Shown: piece after piece, positions 1 through 11,600 of the stretch | Position numbering within the stretch: the first letter of the stretch is position 1 | Layout of the letters: every line of letters starts with the position of its first letter | From: Piezodorus guildinii | Taxonomy: Eukaryota > Arthropoda > Insecta > Hemiptera > Pentatomidae | Assembly (NCBI GenBank): GCA_023052935.1 | Contig: CM041295.1 | Location: 165,559,366 to 165,623,365, forward strand | Direction of reading: 5' to 3' | Length of the DNA stretch: 64,000 nt | The notes under the pieces: model-generated | Database searches by the model: none | What the model was told of the DNA's origin: nothing | What the model saw: only the letters and a program-made list of their open reading frames with translations | Program-made: the position numbers and the translations under genes

Positions 1-1
1 T

Positions 2-1674
2 TCTGTCCCACCAGACGAACTTAACCATTATTTCATATCCTTATCACCTTCCTCATCTTCCACTACCGATATTGGACATAATACTTTTAATGCAAAAAGT
101 TTCTTCATCTCCCATATACCATATGACGAATTAATAACAACTGCTCTTAAATCACACACTAATGATTATGGACCCGATAACATACCAGTAAAACTAATTA
201 AATCCTGTCTACCATTTCTTATTCCAGTACTCTATCGTATATATAATTTTCTCCTTCAAAACTCCATATTTCCTACTTCCTGGAAATCTGCCTTAGTTCG
301 TCCATTAAACAAAATTCCAAATCCTTCCTCACCGTCTGACTTTCGTCCTATTTCTTTACTTTATAATCTTTCCAAACCTTTGGAACGCCTTGCACAAAAC
401 CAACTATCAAATTTCCTGGAAGAACGGGCTCTAATCAATCCTCTCCAATCCGGCTTCCGACCTGGTTATTCCACACAATCCGCTCTCCTAAAAATAATCG
501 ACGACTTCCAATCCGCCATTGAAAGCAAAAAACTGACTATCCTCATCCTTCTAGATTTCTCTAAAGCCTTTGACACTGTTGACCATAATATTCTCCTTGC
601 CAAACTACGAAATCTCTCTTTATCCAATAGTGCTCTGCGCTGGTTTCAATCCTTCCTCTCAGATCGTTCGCAGTATGTGGTAGTTCCAGGCCAACCTCCT
701 TCCAGAACTTTACCTTTATCCTGTGGTGTTCCTCAAGGTTCATCACTGTCTCCCACTTTATTTTCTATTTACATTAATGACCTTCCTCTCCATATTCATC
801 ACTCCCAATATCATATCTATGCTGATGACTTCCAAATTCACCAATCTTTCGATCCTTCGGACCTATCACTAGCAATCGAAAAGCTGCAAGACGATCTCAA
901 CCGAATTAGTTCTTGGCAGCCGACAACAAGCTAAAACTAAATGTAGAGAAAACTAAAGCTATCGTGATAGGATCCAATCCTCTCCTTAAAAACCTTCCAC
1001 CTATCCCAACACTGTTTCTCAATGATAATCCAATAAAGTTTCACCAAACCGTTAAAAACCTAGGACTCACCCTCAATCAAACCTTATCCTGGAAAAACCA
1101 TATCTTCGAAATCTCTCGTCGCACATTTTCCACCTTAAAACACCTAAATTACCTTCGTCACCTTCCTTTAGAAACCCGTAGGCTTTTGGTTAGTTCCTTA
1201 ATATTCCCCCACTTTGACTACTGTTGTGCGGTGTATGGGGGTGTCTCTGGGGATCTCAAGGCAAAACTAAAACGATTATTCAACTGCTTTATCCGCTTCA
1301 TCTTTGGGGTATCCAGGGACACCTCTGTAACCCGATTCTACGAAGAGTTGAAGTGGCTTTACCCTTCCTACCGTTGTAAGTACTTCCTGGCTTCCTTTCT
1401 CTTCCAAGTTCTCCAATCCCGCCGTCCGTCTTACATATCAGATATGTTTCTTTTCAAATCCTCAGTCCACTCTCGCCACACTCGCTCACGGCCTTCGGAC
1501 ATGTATATAACGCCCCATCGAACTGCGGCTTTCGACAGATCTTTCCTAATTCGATCTTCAGCCTTATGGAACTCTATTCCTTCTTACATCCGTGACTCCA
1601 ATACTCTTCCGACATTCAAATCTCGCCTGTTCAATCATCTCCTGTCTCTCCAATTTCCGAAGAATTCTAATTAG
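2..1674 (+). pseudogene. CR1/L2-like LINE reverse transcriptase, 5' end outside window
   Basis: The frame is open from base 2 through a non-LTR reverse transcriptase to a stop near 934, and continues in another frame from about 913 to 1674. One small indel near 913-916 therefore breaks it. Visible RT motifs in order are FRPISLL (about 346), GFRPGYST (about 450), the palm block LLDFSKAFDTVDH (about 547), GVPQGSSLSP (about 724) and the catalytic IYADDFQ (about 820). After the break come the thumb-like LRHLPLETRRLL and a tail of the LWNSIPSYIR type, usual for CR1/L2/Daphne-like elements. The endonuclease half must lie left of the window. The same family recurs, more decayed, on the minus strand at 54.2-55.9 kb. 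The clade assignment rests on motif style only. Confidence 0.85.
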
Positions 1675-2048
1675 TTTTCTAATTTCAATTAAAATTAATA
1701 ACAAAACAGATAGAAACGTTAATATACCTATTATATTTTATGTTATCTTGTGTTTTGCACTTATTATAATATTAGTATATTGTTAAAAAAACAAAAAAAA
1801 ACACTGTTATGATTTTTTAATGAAAATTGTATATATGTTAATGTTTCTTATTATGTTTATTATCTAGTTTAGTTTTCAATATTATTATTTGAGGCTGCTT
1901 TTTAATCCATTATTTGTAATTTCTATTGTTTCTTTGTATTGTTTTTGTATACTCTAAGACCTTAAAGTTTTTATTTTAATTTTCTTGTTATGTTATTCTA
2001 AAGGGATTAGTCCCAGAATAAATAAAGATTTATTATTATTATTATTAA
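1675..2048 (+). repeat. LINE 3' UTR with (TTA)n tail
   Basis: AT-rich sequence follows the RT stop. It ends with AATAAATAAAG and a short TTA-trinucleotide run (about 2028-2047). A microsatellite tail instead of poly(A) is common in CR1/L2-like LINEs. A matching ATAATA-type tail ends the related minus-strand copy near 54,165-54,180, and the block GTTATTCTAAAGGGA is shared by both 3' UTRs. Confidence 0.6.
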
Positions 2049-2505
2049 AACCCAATTTAGCTCGGTCCATAAAATGAAATACCTCTGAATACAAAATTTG
2101 AAAAACCATTATTATGACACTTAAAACATTAGTTTAAGTTATTTTGAACATTTTAACAAGATTAATATAATCTCGTGGCAGCGTCCGTAAGTTAGCTAAG
2201 ATGAAAATTGATTAAAATCAGATGTTTTTTATGTGTCCTACATTATTGTAGGTAATTATAACACTTGCTCTAGGTTTGGTCTTTTATAGAGTTCATTATA
2301 ATTAGCTACTAGTGTAAGATACTCGAGAAAAAATTTAAATTCATACAAGTTGAAAATCTTTTTTCAATGTTTAATGAATATTATTGGAACATTGAAAATT
2401 ATTCTCATAAGACGAACAGCCCACCTAAACCTTTTTAGTCGAATGAATTTTTCAATATCCGGTTTCTAAAATAGTGCCTCAGTTATTCCAGCTTGAACCG
2501 TCACG
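2049..2505. other. No recognisable gene
   Basis: AT-rich sequence between two retroelement remnants. I see no coding frame, RNA gene or ordered repeat here. Confidence 0.5.
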
Positions 2506-2509
2506 AAAC

Positions 2510-3330
2510 GTTCTAACCCTCCATTGTAACCTGGCACATCCTTGAGAGATATTTTGATATACCAAGTTCTTCTAGGGCTTTGTTTCGATTAATTCTATGA
2601 TAGGCACTTTTTAAGTTAATAAACAAGTTATGGGTTTGGATGTTGTATTCCCTTCCCTTTTCTAAAGCTTGTCATAAAGATAGGAACTGATCTACGGTTG
2701 GTTTTCCTATGCGAAAGTGCAATTGTAAGGTCTAACTATTTCTTCAGCTCGAGAAAGCATAAGTTCAAAGAAAACCAGTCTCCTCCCCCCACTCAAGCCT
2801 AGAACCTCTTCCACGGTACTCGAGATTATATTCTTCCTTTCCAGTGATAATCGATACTACTGCAGTCTGGAGGAACTTCTAACAACATAAGATGTTCATC
2901 CTCTCATTCCTTAGATCTTCTCCCGTGTAATCATTCAGTTTTTGATACATTGTATGTCTTGGTTCGTCACGTTGGCTGGCTTTTAACGAGTGAAATTCTA
3001 TCCCTCAGACGAGTTCTATTAAGATAGTGGTCTGTGTCCACGTTGGCTCCTCTATACAATTGAACATCCATGAGGTTCGTCTTGTGATGCGATGATACCA
3101 GAATGTGGTTGATTTGGTCTGTGGTCAATCTATCCGGTGACCTCCGTGTTCCTTTGTAGATATCTCGGTAGGAAAATAACGTTCCTCCAATTGTGCCCAT
3201 TATCGTTGATACGTTATGTAGACTGTCGACTAATTGTGGGGTGGTAATATTCTTTACCTCCAACTTTAACATTTATGTCACCAGCTAATATTTGTATGTC
3301 ATATTTGGAATATTGGTGTAGAGATCTCTT
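2510..3330 (-). pseudogene. RTE-like LINE fragment (endonuclease C-terminus plus start of RT)
   Basis: Read on the minus strand, 3272-2967 encodes the end of an APE-type endonuclease. It includes the order TTDQINHILVS, then RGANVDTDHYL, the position of the catalytic D-H pair. Further down, about 2745-2510, a different frame gives an RT piece with an FRIGKPTVDQF-like block and LFINLKSAYHRI, which corresponds to RT motif A. The order endonuclease then RT is that of one element with a large deletion between the two. Similar proteins occur at 30.4-33.1, 35.2-36.8 and 45.0-48.5 kb. No intact frame remains. Confidence 0.65.
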
Positions 3331-3738
3331 TAGCTATTCGTATAATTCATCCTTTTATCGTTACTCGCAGTTTACAAAATAATATTAGCTCATCGAACAT
3401 AAAACTGATAATTTCAATGTTGAAAGTTTTGAAAAAAATTACTTGAATCGTGTTTTTTTTTTTTGTTCTTTTGGCGTACCGCACACAGATTTTTTTGCAG
3501 GCTGTAAGAGAGGCTGATCCGTCATTCTCTGAGGCTCGATCGAAGATACGAGAAAGATACAGTCAGCTGCTCTTCACTCCTGTGTCGCCCTTTACTACAT
3601 TCAATTTATATGTAATATTTGTTATTATTACTTATTAATATTTACTATTATTTATAATTGATTATTCCATGGTTTTCAACAGTTTTTAATAGTTATTATT
3701 GAAAGTCATAATAATTATTATTTTAACAATATTTTTTT
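3331..3738. other. No recognisable gene
   Basis: AT-rich spacer. A 62-codon plus-strand frame at 3450-3638 has no recognisable motif and is probably chance. Confidence 0.45.
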
Positions 3739-4060
3739 TTACATTTTTGGTTTATATTGAGAGGTTGATATGTCATCGAGTAATATGGCCTTTCGAATGT
3801 AAGATTTCTTCAGCACGGCTTCCGTCCACATTGGTGCTGCGTATAAAAGCGTGGAGTTAGAAACACTGGCCAGAAGCCATTTTTGGCACATCTTAGGGCC
3901 GCCAATGTTTGGCATGATTCTAGATAGAGCATTTGTTACTTTTAGGGCTTTCTTGCTATCCTTGTTCAAATGATCATCAAACCTAAGTCTGGCGTCAATA
4001 TGTATACGGAGGTATCTAATAGACGGCTTAGACTCGTTGTCATCATCTCCAATAGTGTAA
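3739..4060 (-). pseudogene. R1/I-like LINE reverse transcriptase C-terminal fragment
   Basis: The minus strand encodes about 100 residues with the pattern ALSRIMPNIGGPK, then a tract ending in LLYAAPMW. This is the thumb region directly after the RT palm in R1/I/LOA-type LINEs. The upstream frame (to about 4060) contains RYLRIHIDARLRFDDHL, the usual YLGV-like block before it. Neither the catalytic palm nor the endonuclease is present, so this is a short relic. Confidence 0.6.
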
Positions 4061-4396
4061 TATTATCTCTAACTTTTCTATAAAACACAAGATCGTTCAT
4101 TTAATACCGGCATATTTAAATAAACGGGAGGAGGATTTTTCAATGTTAGTTGAAATACTAGACATACAAATTATATAGTTATCGGAGATCTAAACTCCAG
4201 AACTGGAAATTTACAAAAACTCCCCAAAAATAGCTTTAAATTTCAAACTAGTGCGAGTGCAATGGCCGCAACTGTAGTTCAACTTTGTTGTCGATCCGCA
4301 CTTACTTTCAATCCTTAGTGGTGTTAGCCTACAGATTACGTCCAAATTTTATAAACATTATTGTTAAGTGTTTATGAACATTTCTATTATTCCTGA

Positions 4397-5397
4397 TTGG
4401 GTGAGTGCTTAATTAAATCTATTAATTCGGGACTCTCGGATGACCGGAGTAAAGCTGTTCCTGGAACGAGCTCTGAGAAAAGACCTAGGACCTCACCCGG
4501 AACCTCTGCGCCTATGGCAAAGAGAGCCAGGAGTGCGGCCCCTAATGTTATTTCATACGCTCTAGCTGCCGGAGGGAGTAAGGTAGCTATCATTCCCACT
4601 CGATACCCAGCTGATCAGCTCACCTGGGAGCAGAGTGAGGATGTTAAGAAACAGCTGATCGGCTTTGTCGATCAGCTAGAGGAAGGTGGCACCCAGGCTG
4701 AGTTTAGTGGGTTCAGCTTTAAGATGGGCGGCTGTGTGGTGGTTTGCGACGATCAGGAATCTAGAGACTGGTTGTCGGAAATCATAAAAAATAAAAACTT
4801 AATGGGGGCCTAGCGCTCCGCATTGGTGACTTTGAGGAGCTCAAAAAGCCGGTCAGAGTCGGTGGCTTTTTCCCTGGGGAAAAGCTCACAGAGCAAACTT
4901 TCTGTAGGCGTATACGCATACAGAATTCTAGAATCCCTGAGGTGAACAGATGGTCACTAATGGGTGTAAAGGAGGAGAGGCACGGATTCTTCGCCCTGAT
5001 GAGAATCCCGGAGTCTAGCCTTAGGTTCTTGGAAGAGCGAAACTGGCTGGTGACCTTTGGGATGGGCAAGGTCCAACTCAGGTTGCTGGAGAAGAAGAGG
5101 CCACCCAAACCTGCAAAGGAAATGGCTAACAAGGTCTCATCTGTTGCCAGGGATGAGGGCAGGAAGACGGAGCCTGGTCAGGACGGAGGAGCACCGCTCT
5201 CGATGAAGGAGAAAACTGCTTTGGTTTGCGGGGGTGGCCCTGTGGTGGGAGCTGGGAGGCCTGCCGATCCGGGTGTCTCTAATGTAAGAATCGGTGAAGG
5301 CACGGCGTCTCGGCTTCCATCTGGGGATGCCTCCTTGGCGGGATCCGGTGGGCCTGCCGATCCGGGTTCCTCTGCGGAGGGCCCCGGGGAAGGCACG
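4397..5397 (+). pseudogene. LINE ORF1, 5' part (interrupted)
   Basis: ATG 4397 opens a frame with a low-complexity Ser/Pro/Arg-rich start (KRPRTSPGTSAPMAKRAR), then a globular stretch to a stop at 4811-4813. The next frame (-1) is open from about 4795 and continues to 5397, with Gly/Pro-rich repeats such as ADPG. One base appears to have been lost or gained near 4793-4803. No CCHC zinc knuckle is seen in this part. At 5397 the coding sequence is cut by the Polinton-like element; the codon phase there (GGC ACG) is the same as at 16,823 on the other side. ORF1 proteins of LINEs bind RNA. Confidence 0.7.
5392..5397. repeat. Target-site duplication, left copy (GGCACG)
   Basis: GGCACG lies directly before the AG that opens the left inverted arm. 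The same six bases follow the terminal CT of the right arm at 16,823-16,828. Polintons/Mavericks are known to make 6-bp duplications. Confidence 0.85.
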
Positions 5398-5463
5398 AGT
5401 AGATGTAAAATGCCGGTTCTGGCGCAGGGCTTCGGTGCCGAGCTGGCCCACTTTTTTGTGGAG

Positions 5464-5495
5464 CCAATCAGATTCCAGCATTTGGTCACGTGACC
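5464..5495. promoter_or_regulatory. Terminal CCAAT and E-box palindrome (mirrored at 16,725-16,756)
   Basis: CCAATCAGA (5464-5472) is followed 12 bp later by the 12-bp palindrome GGTCACGTGACC (5484-5495), which contains the E-box CACGTG. Just outside is a short GC hairpin around TTTTTT (about 5440-5465). The right arm has GATCACGTGACC here, a one-base change. Binding by host factors is inference. Confidence 0.35.
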
Positions 5496-5833
5496 TATGG
5501 CGGGAGATTTGAACTTCAACCACGACCTAACCTTAACAGGGCTTCGGTCCAAGATGGCGGCGCCCATGGTTTCCCGCCAAAACTGGCCTTTATTGAACGA
5601 TCGTTCGCGATCGATCTGTCGTTCATGATCTATCTAATCCAACCTAACCTCATATTGTTAATTTTATTTATCGATTAAATATTCGATTTCTTTTAAAATA
5701 TAAACAAAGGAACTTTCTTATCACTATACAATACTAAATAAATAATATATATAAAACTCTGATAGTAGATAAGAATTGCGGGAGCTGGGACACCGATTCC
5801 TCCATCCCCTCCCCTACCACTCTTAACCACCTA

Positions 5834-5966
5834 TGACGTCATCACGACCTAACGCTGGTTCGCGCCATCGACCTAACCTAAACCACCGGGCCACGCCCCT
5901 TTTTAGTCACGTGTTCCTTTATCGACCTAACCTAAACCACTAAGCCACGCCCCTTTTTGATCACGT
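5834..5966. promoter_or_regulatory. CRE-like palindrome and duplicated CCTAACCTAA/CACGTG module
   Basis: TGACGTCA at 5834-5841 is a consensus CRE. It is followed by two copies (about 5869-5913 and 5921-5966) of a module reading CGACCTAACCTAAACCAC, a GCCACGCCCCTTTTT box, then CACGTG (second left-arm copy mutated to CACGTT; the right-arm copy keeps CACGTG). Such clustering near both ends resembles promoter or replication-origin elements of linear protein-primed DNAs, but function is not shown. Confidence 0.35.
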
Positions 5967-5991
5967 TACCCCTGTTTGAGGGTATTAAGTC

Positions 5992-6137
5992 TTTATAAAG
6001 CATGAGTCTACCCGGCGTCCATCTTCTTTCCCTACGTTTTGGGCTAATTTAGTATTTATAAAGCATGAGTCTACCCGTCCGCCATTTTGGTTTTATGACG
6101 TTACCATTTACAAAGCATGAGTCTACCTGGCGTCCAT
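5992..6137. repeat. Three subterminal TTTATAAAGCATGAG repeats
   Basis: Units starting near 5992, 6055 and 6108 share TAAAGCATGAGTCTACC followed by GGCGTCCAT or a variant, about 55-63 bp apart. They are mirrored in the right arm near 16,083-16,228. Possible protein-binding iterons; no evidence beyond the repetition. Confidence 0.7.
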
Positions 6138-6234
6138 TTTGCTCCTCCCCCACCCCCCCCCTCCTTCATTAGTTAACCAATCAGAGTGCCTAACTTGAGA
6201 GTTCCTCCCGGCTAGGTCCGATGGTCAAATTGTA

Positions 6235-6740
6235 ATGTGTGCTTTTACGAAACCTTTCAAACTGTGACATAACCTTCTCATTGTTTAAATTTTCGGAAAC
6301 CCCCCTTACTGTTACATAACCTTCCCAATGTTTACATTTTCCTCAACCTCCCCATTGTTTACATTTTTTGAAACCTCCCTTACTGTTACATAACCTTCCC
6401 ATTATTTACATTTTCTGATACCTTCCTAACTGTTACGTAAACTTCCCAATGCTTACATTTTTCATAATCTTTTTAATGTTTACATTTTCTGAAACCTCCC
6501 TAACTGTTACATAATCTTCCCACTGTTTACATTTGTTGAAACCTTCCTAACTGCTACATAACCTTCCTCATGATTATATTTTCTGAAACCTCCCTTGCTG
6601 TTACATAACCTTTCCAATATTTACATTTTCCGCAACCTCCCCATTGTTTACATTTTCGGAAACCTCCTCCCCCCCCCCTTACTGTTACAAAACCTTTCCA
6701 AAGCTTACATTTTTCGTAACCTATTTAATGTTCACATTTT
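6235..6740. repeat. Minisatellite in Polinton arm
   Basis: About ten degenerate units of 40-60 bp built from CTGTTACATAACCTTCCC and TGTTTACATTTTCTGAAAC. Mirrored in the right arm at about 15,480-15,985. No conserved frame runs through it. Confidence 0.75.
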
Positions 6741-7019
6741 CTAAATCTCTTTATTTACTTTTATTTTCTCTTCGCATAGTCGTGGTGCACACTCACCTTC
6801 TAAAGTATCCGCAAGAGCGCAGCACCAGCTCTACTTTTTAATGTGCCCACCAGAGTGCGTCTCTCCGGAATTTTTTATGTTATCTTCCCAATGACGTTTT
6901 TTTTTTAAGTAATTTGAGCCGCCGCCATTTTGTTTTGAGGAAGCAACCATTGCAATAATTTAAAAGGGTATGAACATGTACAAACAGAGTTGAATCATGT
7001 TTAAGCATGTTGATAAGTG

Positions 7020-7292
7020 AAACGTAAACATGGACTTTGAACCTTCCTGATGGCTTTAATATAAGCATCGTTATAGACCTTCTTAATCATAGACAGCTGT
7101 GAACTTTGATCCTTGATCCTTTAATTTAAATAGCGATATAGTGTTCCTTAAGCTTAAACGTAAACATGGACTTTGAACCTTCTTAGTGGCTTTAGTAAAA
7201 ACATTGTTATAGACCTTCTTAATCCTATACAGCTTTGAACTTTGATCCTTAATTCTACTTTTTGAATAGCGATATAGGGTCCCTTAAGCTTT
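7020..7292. repeat. 136-bp tandem duplication in Polinton arm
   Basis: Two diverged copies (7020-7155, 7156-7292) each begin AACGTAAACATGGACTTTGA and end near CTTAAGCTT. Mirrored at about 14,928-15,200. Non-coding as far as I can see. Confidence 0.7.
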
Positions 7293-8679
7293 TGAAATTT
7301 GGACGATTATCCTCTTAAGTATCAATATAGATAATGCGCTTCTTAGAATTATGGTTAATCCCTAATAATGTAATCCTAAACAAGCTCATTTTAAGACGTA
7401 AACATCAACTTTGTGCTGAGAATTTCCTAATGTATAAATAAACAATAATATAAAAACTTTTATCTACTTCGGACGGAAATTTATTTTGTTTAAAAATCAT
7501 AATTTCAACATTTTAAATTGCTTTCTCGCCTTATCAGTCCATTTTGTACCATTTCCAGGCATTATTTACTAATAATTAACTATTTTGCTATGGAAATGCA
7601 ATTTTGCGATGTCTTCGGGGCTGTTCGGCTACTCCCGGCCACCTTCGGTCTTCTACCTAACTTCGCTATAATCCGGAGTTATATCTAAAGAAATAAACAA
7701 TGATAACGTTAATTCCATCGAAACAACTTCCTTATCTTCTCTGCATCACTTGATAAAGTATAAACAATATTATATTCTAGTAAAATAATATAGTACATCG
7801 TAAACATTTTGTTTATTTTCGTTAAAAGTATTATTAGTAAACAAAGTGTTGTACCTTTTTTAGTTCGGCGTTAAGCCTTAAGCCTCTTCACCACGTCAAG
7901 GTAAAGGTACATCGAAGAGGTTTTTATTTTATTTTTACAACGTGATTTTTACAATAAAAATGTGTACAAATTCAACGAAAAAATAAAGTTTATTGAAAAT
8001 CAGAATTCATAAAATATAATTTCTAACACAATCAAGAATTAAACTAAATTTATGCTTATAAAAAAATAAAATCATCTCTTTTTTTTTTTTGTAATGTATA
8101 ATCACATTGAAATTTAATTTTTCACCTGATGGCATAAACGAAATATTTGCTGTTGAGATGGTCGGCAAGGTGCGGCAATGACTATTTAATCTTCAATAAA
8201 TTAACAACACCATATACTTTATCATTATTTTTCTTTATGTATTTGAAAGAGAAATATGAGCATCGAAATTATTCTGCAGGTTTATTCTATTCACCTCACA
8301 TTCACTCACACATTCTAGTTTACAGGTGTTCAAACCATGCCATTGACCTTCATTCAGGGTTTATAGGTGTTCAAACCGTGACAGTGACCCCTTTCATTCA
8401 TGGTGAATAGATTTAAACAATTTTTTATTTACCCATACAGATAAAACCTTTGTTTGATACTCTGTACATTTCTCTTTCGAGACATGCGATGGCTGCCTTG
8501 CTGAGATGGCTTTATTAATTTAAAGACCGCCAAAATATTCCAAATTCATTAGTGAACAAACATATTGCCACACCATGAACCATCATTTTTATTATTTGTT
8601 AGCTTGGTTTTATTCAGACCAAAGACAAAAATGGTAAATTCGCGTTTTGTTTCTTATTATTACCAAAATAATCTTTATA
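7293..8679. other. Non-coding part of Polinton arm, no gene recognised
   Basis: AT-rich. A small inverted repeat with stem CCTCTTC/GAAGAGG lies near 7880-7920. An 87-codon frame (8147-8410, mirrored at 13,810-14,073) starts without ATG and has no motif. AATAAA on the minus strand near 8608 is about 70 bases beyond the polymerase stop and could serve as its poly(A) signal. Confidence 0.5.
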
Positions 8680-11600
8680 TTATTTCACTTCATTTAATTT
8701 ATAATGACCATAAGCCAAAGTATTGATTCCGTCTTCTTGTATGTGTCTTTTATCATCAAAAGGTGACAGAGAAACCTTATTTATTTCGGAACTAAAAATA
8801 TTATGCAGCTTAGATTGTATCATCCTCATTGGCGTATGCATAATTTCCTTTTTAAATAATACATTTTCATAATCCTCAAAACTAATATATTGTTTTAATG
8901 AGGCTGTTTTTACGCCTTTAGCTCGCTTTTTTACATCGTTTTCTGTCATAACAGCGTACATTTTCGCTCTTAATCCCACATATTTTAAAATTATTTTTGA
9001 ATTGAGCTCATCTTTAAACTTTCCTAACTTCTTTTTATTTTTATTCGAATAACATAAATGTGTTTCAGGATAGTCTGAGAAATCAAAATATTGATTCATT
9101 TTTTTCATATCTTCATAGACATCATCTGTTAAGACTCTATAGATAAATGAATCTGTATCGGTATACATCATCTTCATGTTTTTTCCAGTATATGTTTTCA
9201 TCATTATGTCATAATGAAATTGATACATTACAGTTTTTGATAAGTCTAAAATGCGCATTCCTATGTATATAGGTTTATTAAACAAGACTTTCGATTTTCC
9301 CATGTGAACAGCCACTATATTCTCATTGTAGATTGTACGGTCAATGAAATTTGGTTTAGCAACAAGTTTCATCAACTTTTTACTGTCAGTTACTAGTTGA
9401 ATATTCTGGCGGTTCCGGATATTTTCCATCGTTTTGCCGAAGACTGCATTGTTAAGCAACTTATAAAAATCTTTTTCAAAATCATTGGATGCTCCTTTCC
9501 TTAGCTCTGTATTGTATTCTATATACGATCGTAACCATGGTGCTTGTTTAAACTTTAGAACACGGTGAATTTTTTCCAATTTTAGCCCATGCTGTAGAGC
9601 TTGAATCAAATTCTTATAATGTAAGACGTAGCGATATCTTTTTCCAAAATGTGTTATTAATTTTTTCAAATTAGATTTTTCTCCTGGTGGTATCATCGCT
9701 TCAGGTAAGAACGGTAAATCATCATGGAAATGGTGAAGTTCTTGAGGATAACTGATGTCAATTTCAAATATGTAACCAATTTCGTCATCATCCTTAAGCT
9801 CGGATATGTTTATACGTTCCGGATTTTTAACCCATTCAAATCCTCCGTATGGTAAATTCATGCTCATCGCTTGTCCATAAAGATTATTAGCATCTAAATA
9901 AACTATATAACTGGATTCTTCGTTTGGATTAAAATTACTCATGTACTTATTATTCGCTTCTGCATACCTGTGGGATACCTGGCACAAACCTCCTCGAATA
10001 CCATGTTCTATCATTAGAATCATATCATAATCCTGTAATAGCTCTATATTCATTTTTGTATATTTTAACATGGCGTCGAAGGTCAAACCAGGAACGGTAA
10101 AATAATGAGCTGGATCAAGTTTATGGGTCTTCATCATGACGTCTCGGAAAGATTCGAAGACGTCACAAAGTAGTAGAACATCACTTTTAACGTAAATATC
10201 AGCATATTCACCCAAAGATTTACATTTAAAGTGTTCCCATATGTTTTGTGCATGTCTATAATCTTCTGCACTGACATCGCTCTCATTCAATTTATTGTAA
10301 AAAGCTTCAATTGGTGGTAACTCTGTTTCATTTAACTTTTCTTCATTATCTAAATAATCGTATGGAAACACACCTTTTCTGGTAACCAATGCTAATTGCT
10401 TATCTCTATAATATTTCGATGTTTCCTTGAATTTATCGAAAGAAAGAGATTTTACAAGATAGTCCAGGCTTCTCGGCATGAATCTGTAAGAATCTATAAA
10501 CCTCAGTTTCAGTTTTCCAACATGCTTTGTGAAAGATATGTATTTTTCTTCACTATTCGGTATTACCTCAACTTCTCCAGGGGTATTTCCCAACTCTCTA
10601 ACTATGAAATGTGCGTCATAATTGCTCAAATTGTGCATTATGACGGGTAAAAACGAGGGATTAACGCGTTTTAAATTACAATTATTACAAGAAGCTCCTA
10701 AGTAGGTTCCAGTTAGGTGGCAGTGGTCTCTAACTTTTATGTTGTTTTCTTTAAATTCGTCTTGACACATGTAGCATGTTTTAGCTTCAATCCAATCTGC
10801 CTCTTCCTGAGATGAGATCCGCATCGGTTTATTTACTTTGTAAATTTCTTGAATTTTTTTAGCAATATTTGTAATACACTCCATGAATTGAGAAGCGGCA
10901 TTGGCTCCCCTATAAACGTAGGGTTGGTTTATTGGAACATCAACTCCTTCGATTCCTTTAACATATACACAAAATGATATCGGATCGTGCCTCTGATATT
11001 TAGTCGTGTTCTTTGAAAATTCGCTTATAGGAACTAATATCGATTCAAAGTCGGCATAGATCACAAACGGTACTTTGCTTTGTCGCTCCACATTTGAGAA
11101 TCTGATAAAGTGATCTTTTATCGGTAGTTCTATTCTTACTGGTTTATTTTCTGAGCAATATATCTTATGTTCTTCAAGTTTCCTACAAACTTCTTTTCCA
11201 GAAACGTGGTTGAAATGTGTAAAACAGCGTTTACATATTGTTAATTTATGTTCATGCTGACTGATTTGATTCACGACCAACCTTTCAAAATTCTTTATGT
11301 AAACATAATGGGAAGTTTCATCATTAGACACGAGTAAAAGATCGCGGTGGTCTTTCAATTCTGTTTTACAGACTTTTAGAGGGTATATCTTATCTTTTTC
11401 ATCGAGCCCATAGACATTGATGGAGATGTTATTTACCTTTTCGAAATTTCTTATCTCACTCAGTGAAGTTGGGAATGAAACGCAAGTAAAGTCATACACA
11501 TGTTCTAAATTGTTATACTTAGTAACGCGTTGTGCATCCTTTTTTACAAATTTTGATAAAATTGAATACTTAAAACAGTACATATCATTATTCCGCACAT

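Larger units (their letters stand above)
5398..10236 (+). repeat. Left inverted arm (4,839 bp)
   Basis: Reverse complement of 11,984-16,822. From outside inwards it holds: a terminal segment with promoter-like palindromes, three copies of a TTTATAAAGCATGAG unit, a minisatellite (about 6235-6740), a 136-bp tandem duplication (7020-7292), non-coding AT-rich DNA, and the C-terminal half of the polymerase gene. Comparing the arms by eye, I find small differences only in the outer 1.35 kb and none in the inner parts examined, including the whole shared polymerase frame at protein level. Confidence 0.9.

Noticed and set aside
4786..4798. Programmed -1 frameshift (A AAA AAT heptamer at 4786-4792) in LINE ORF1
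   Set aside because: A -1 slip at this heptamer runs straight into TAA at 4792-4794. The later slip site T AAA AAC is not a good heptamer. A simple one-base mutation explains the break better.
5137..5567. Several frames of 60-130 codons on both strands near 5.1-5.6 kb and 16.7-17.1 kb
   Set aside because: Shadows of the GC-rich repetitive ORF1 in other frames; no independent support.
8147..8410. 87-codon frame, mirrored at 13,810-14,073, as a second Polinton gene
   Set aside because: Starts without ATG, has no domain, and its presence in both arms only reflects the palindrome. No evidence of coding.
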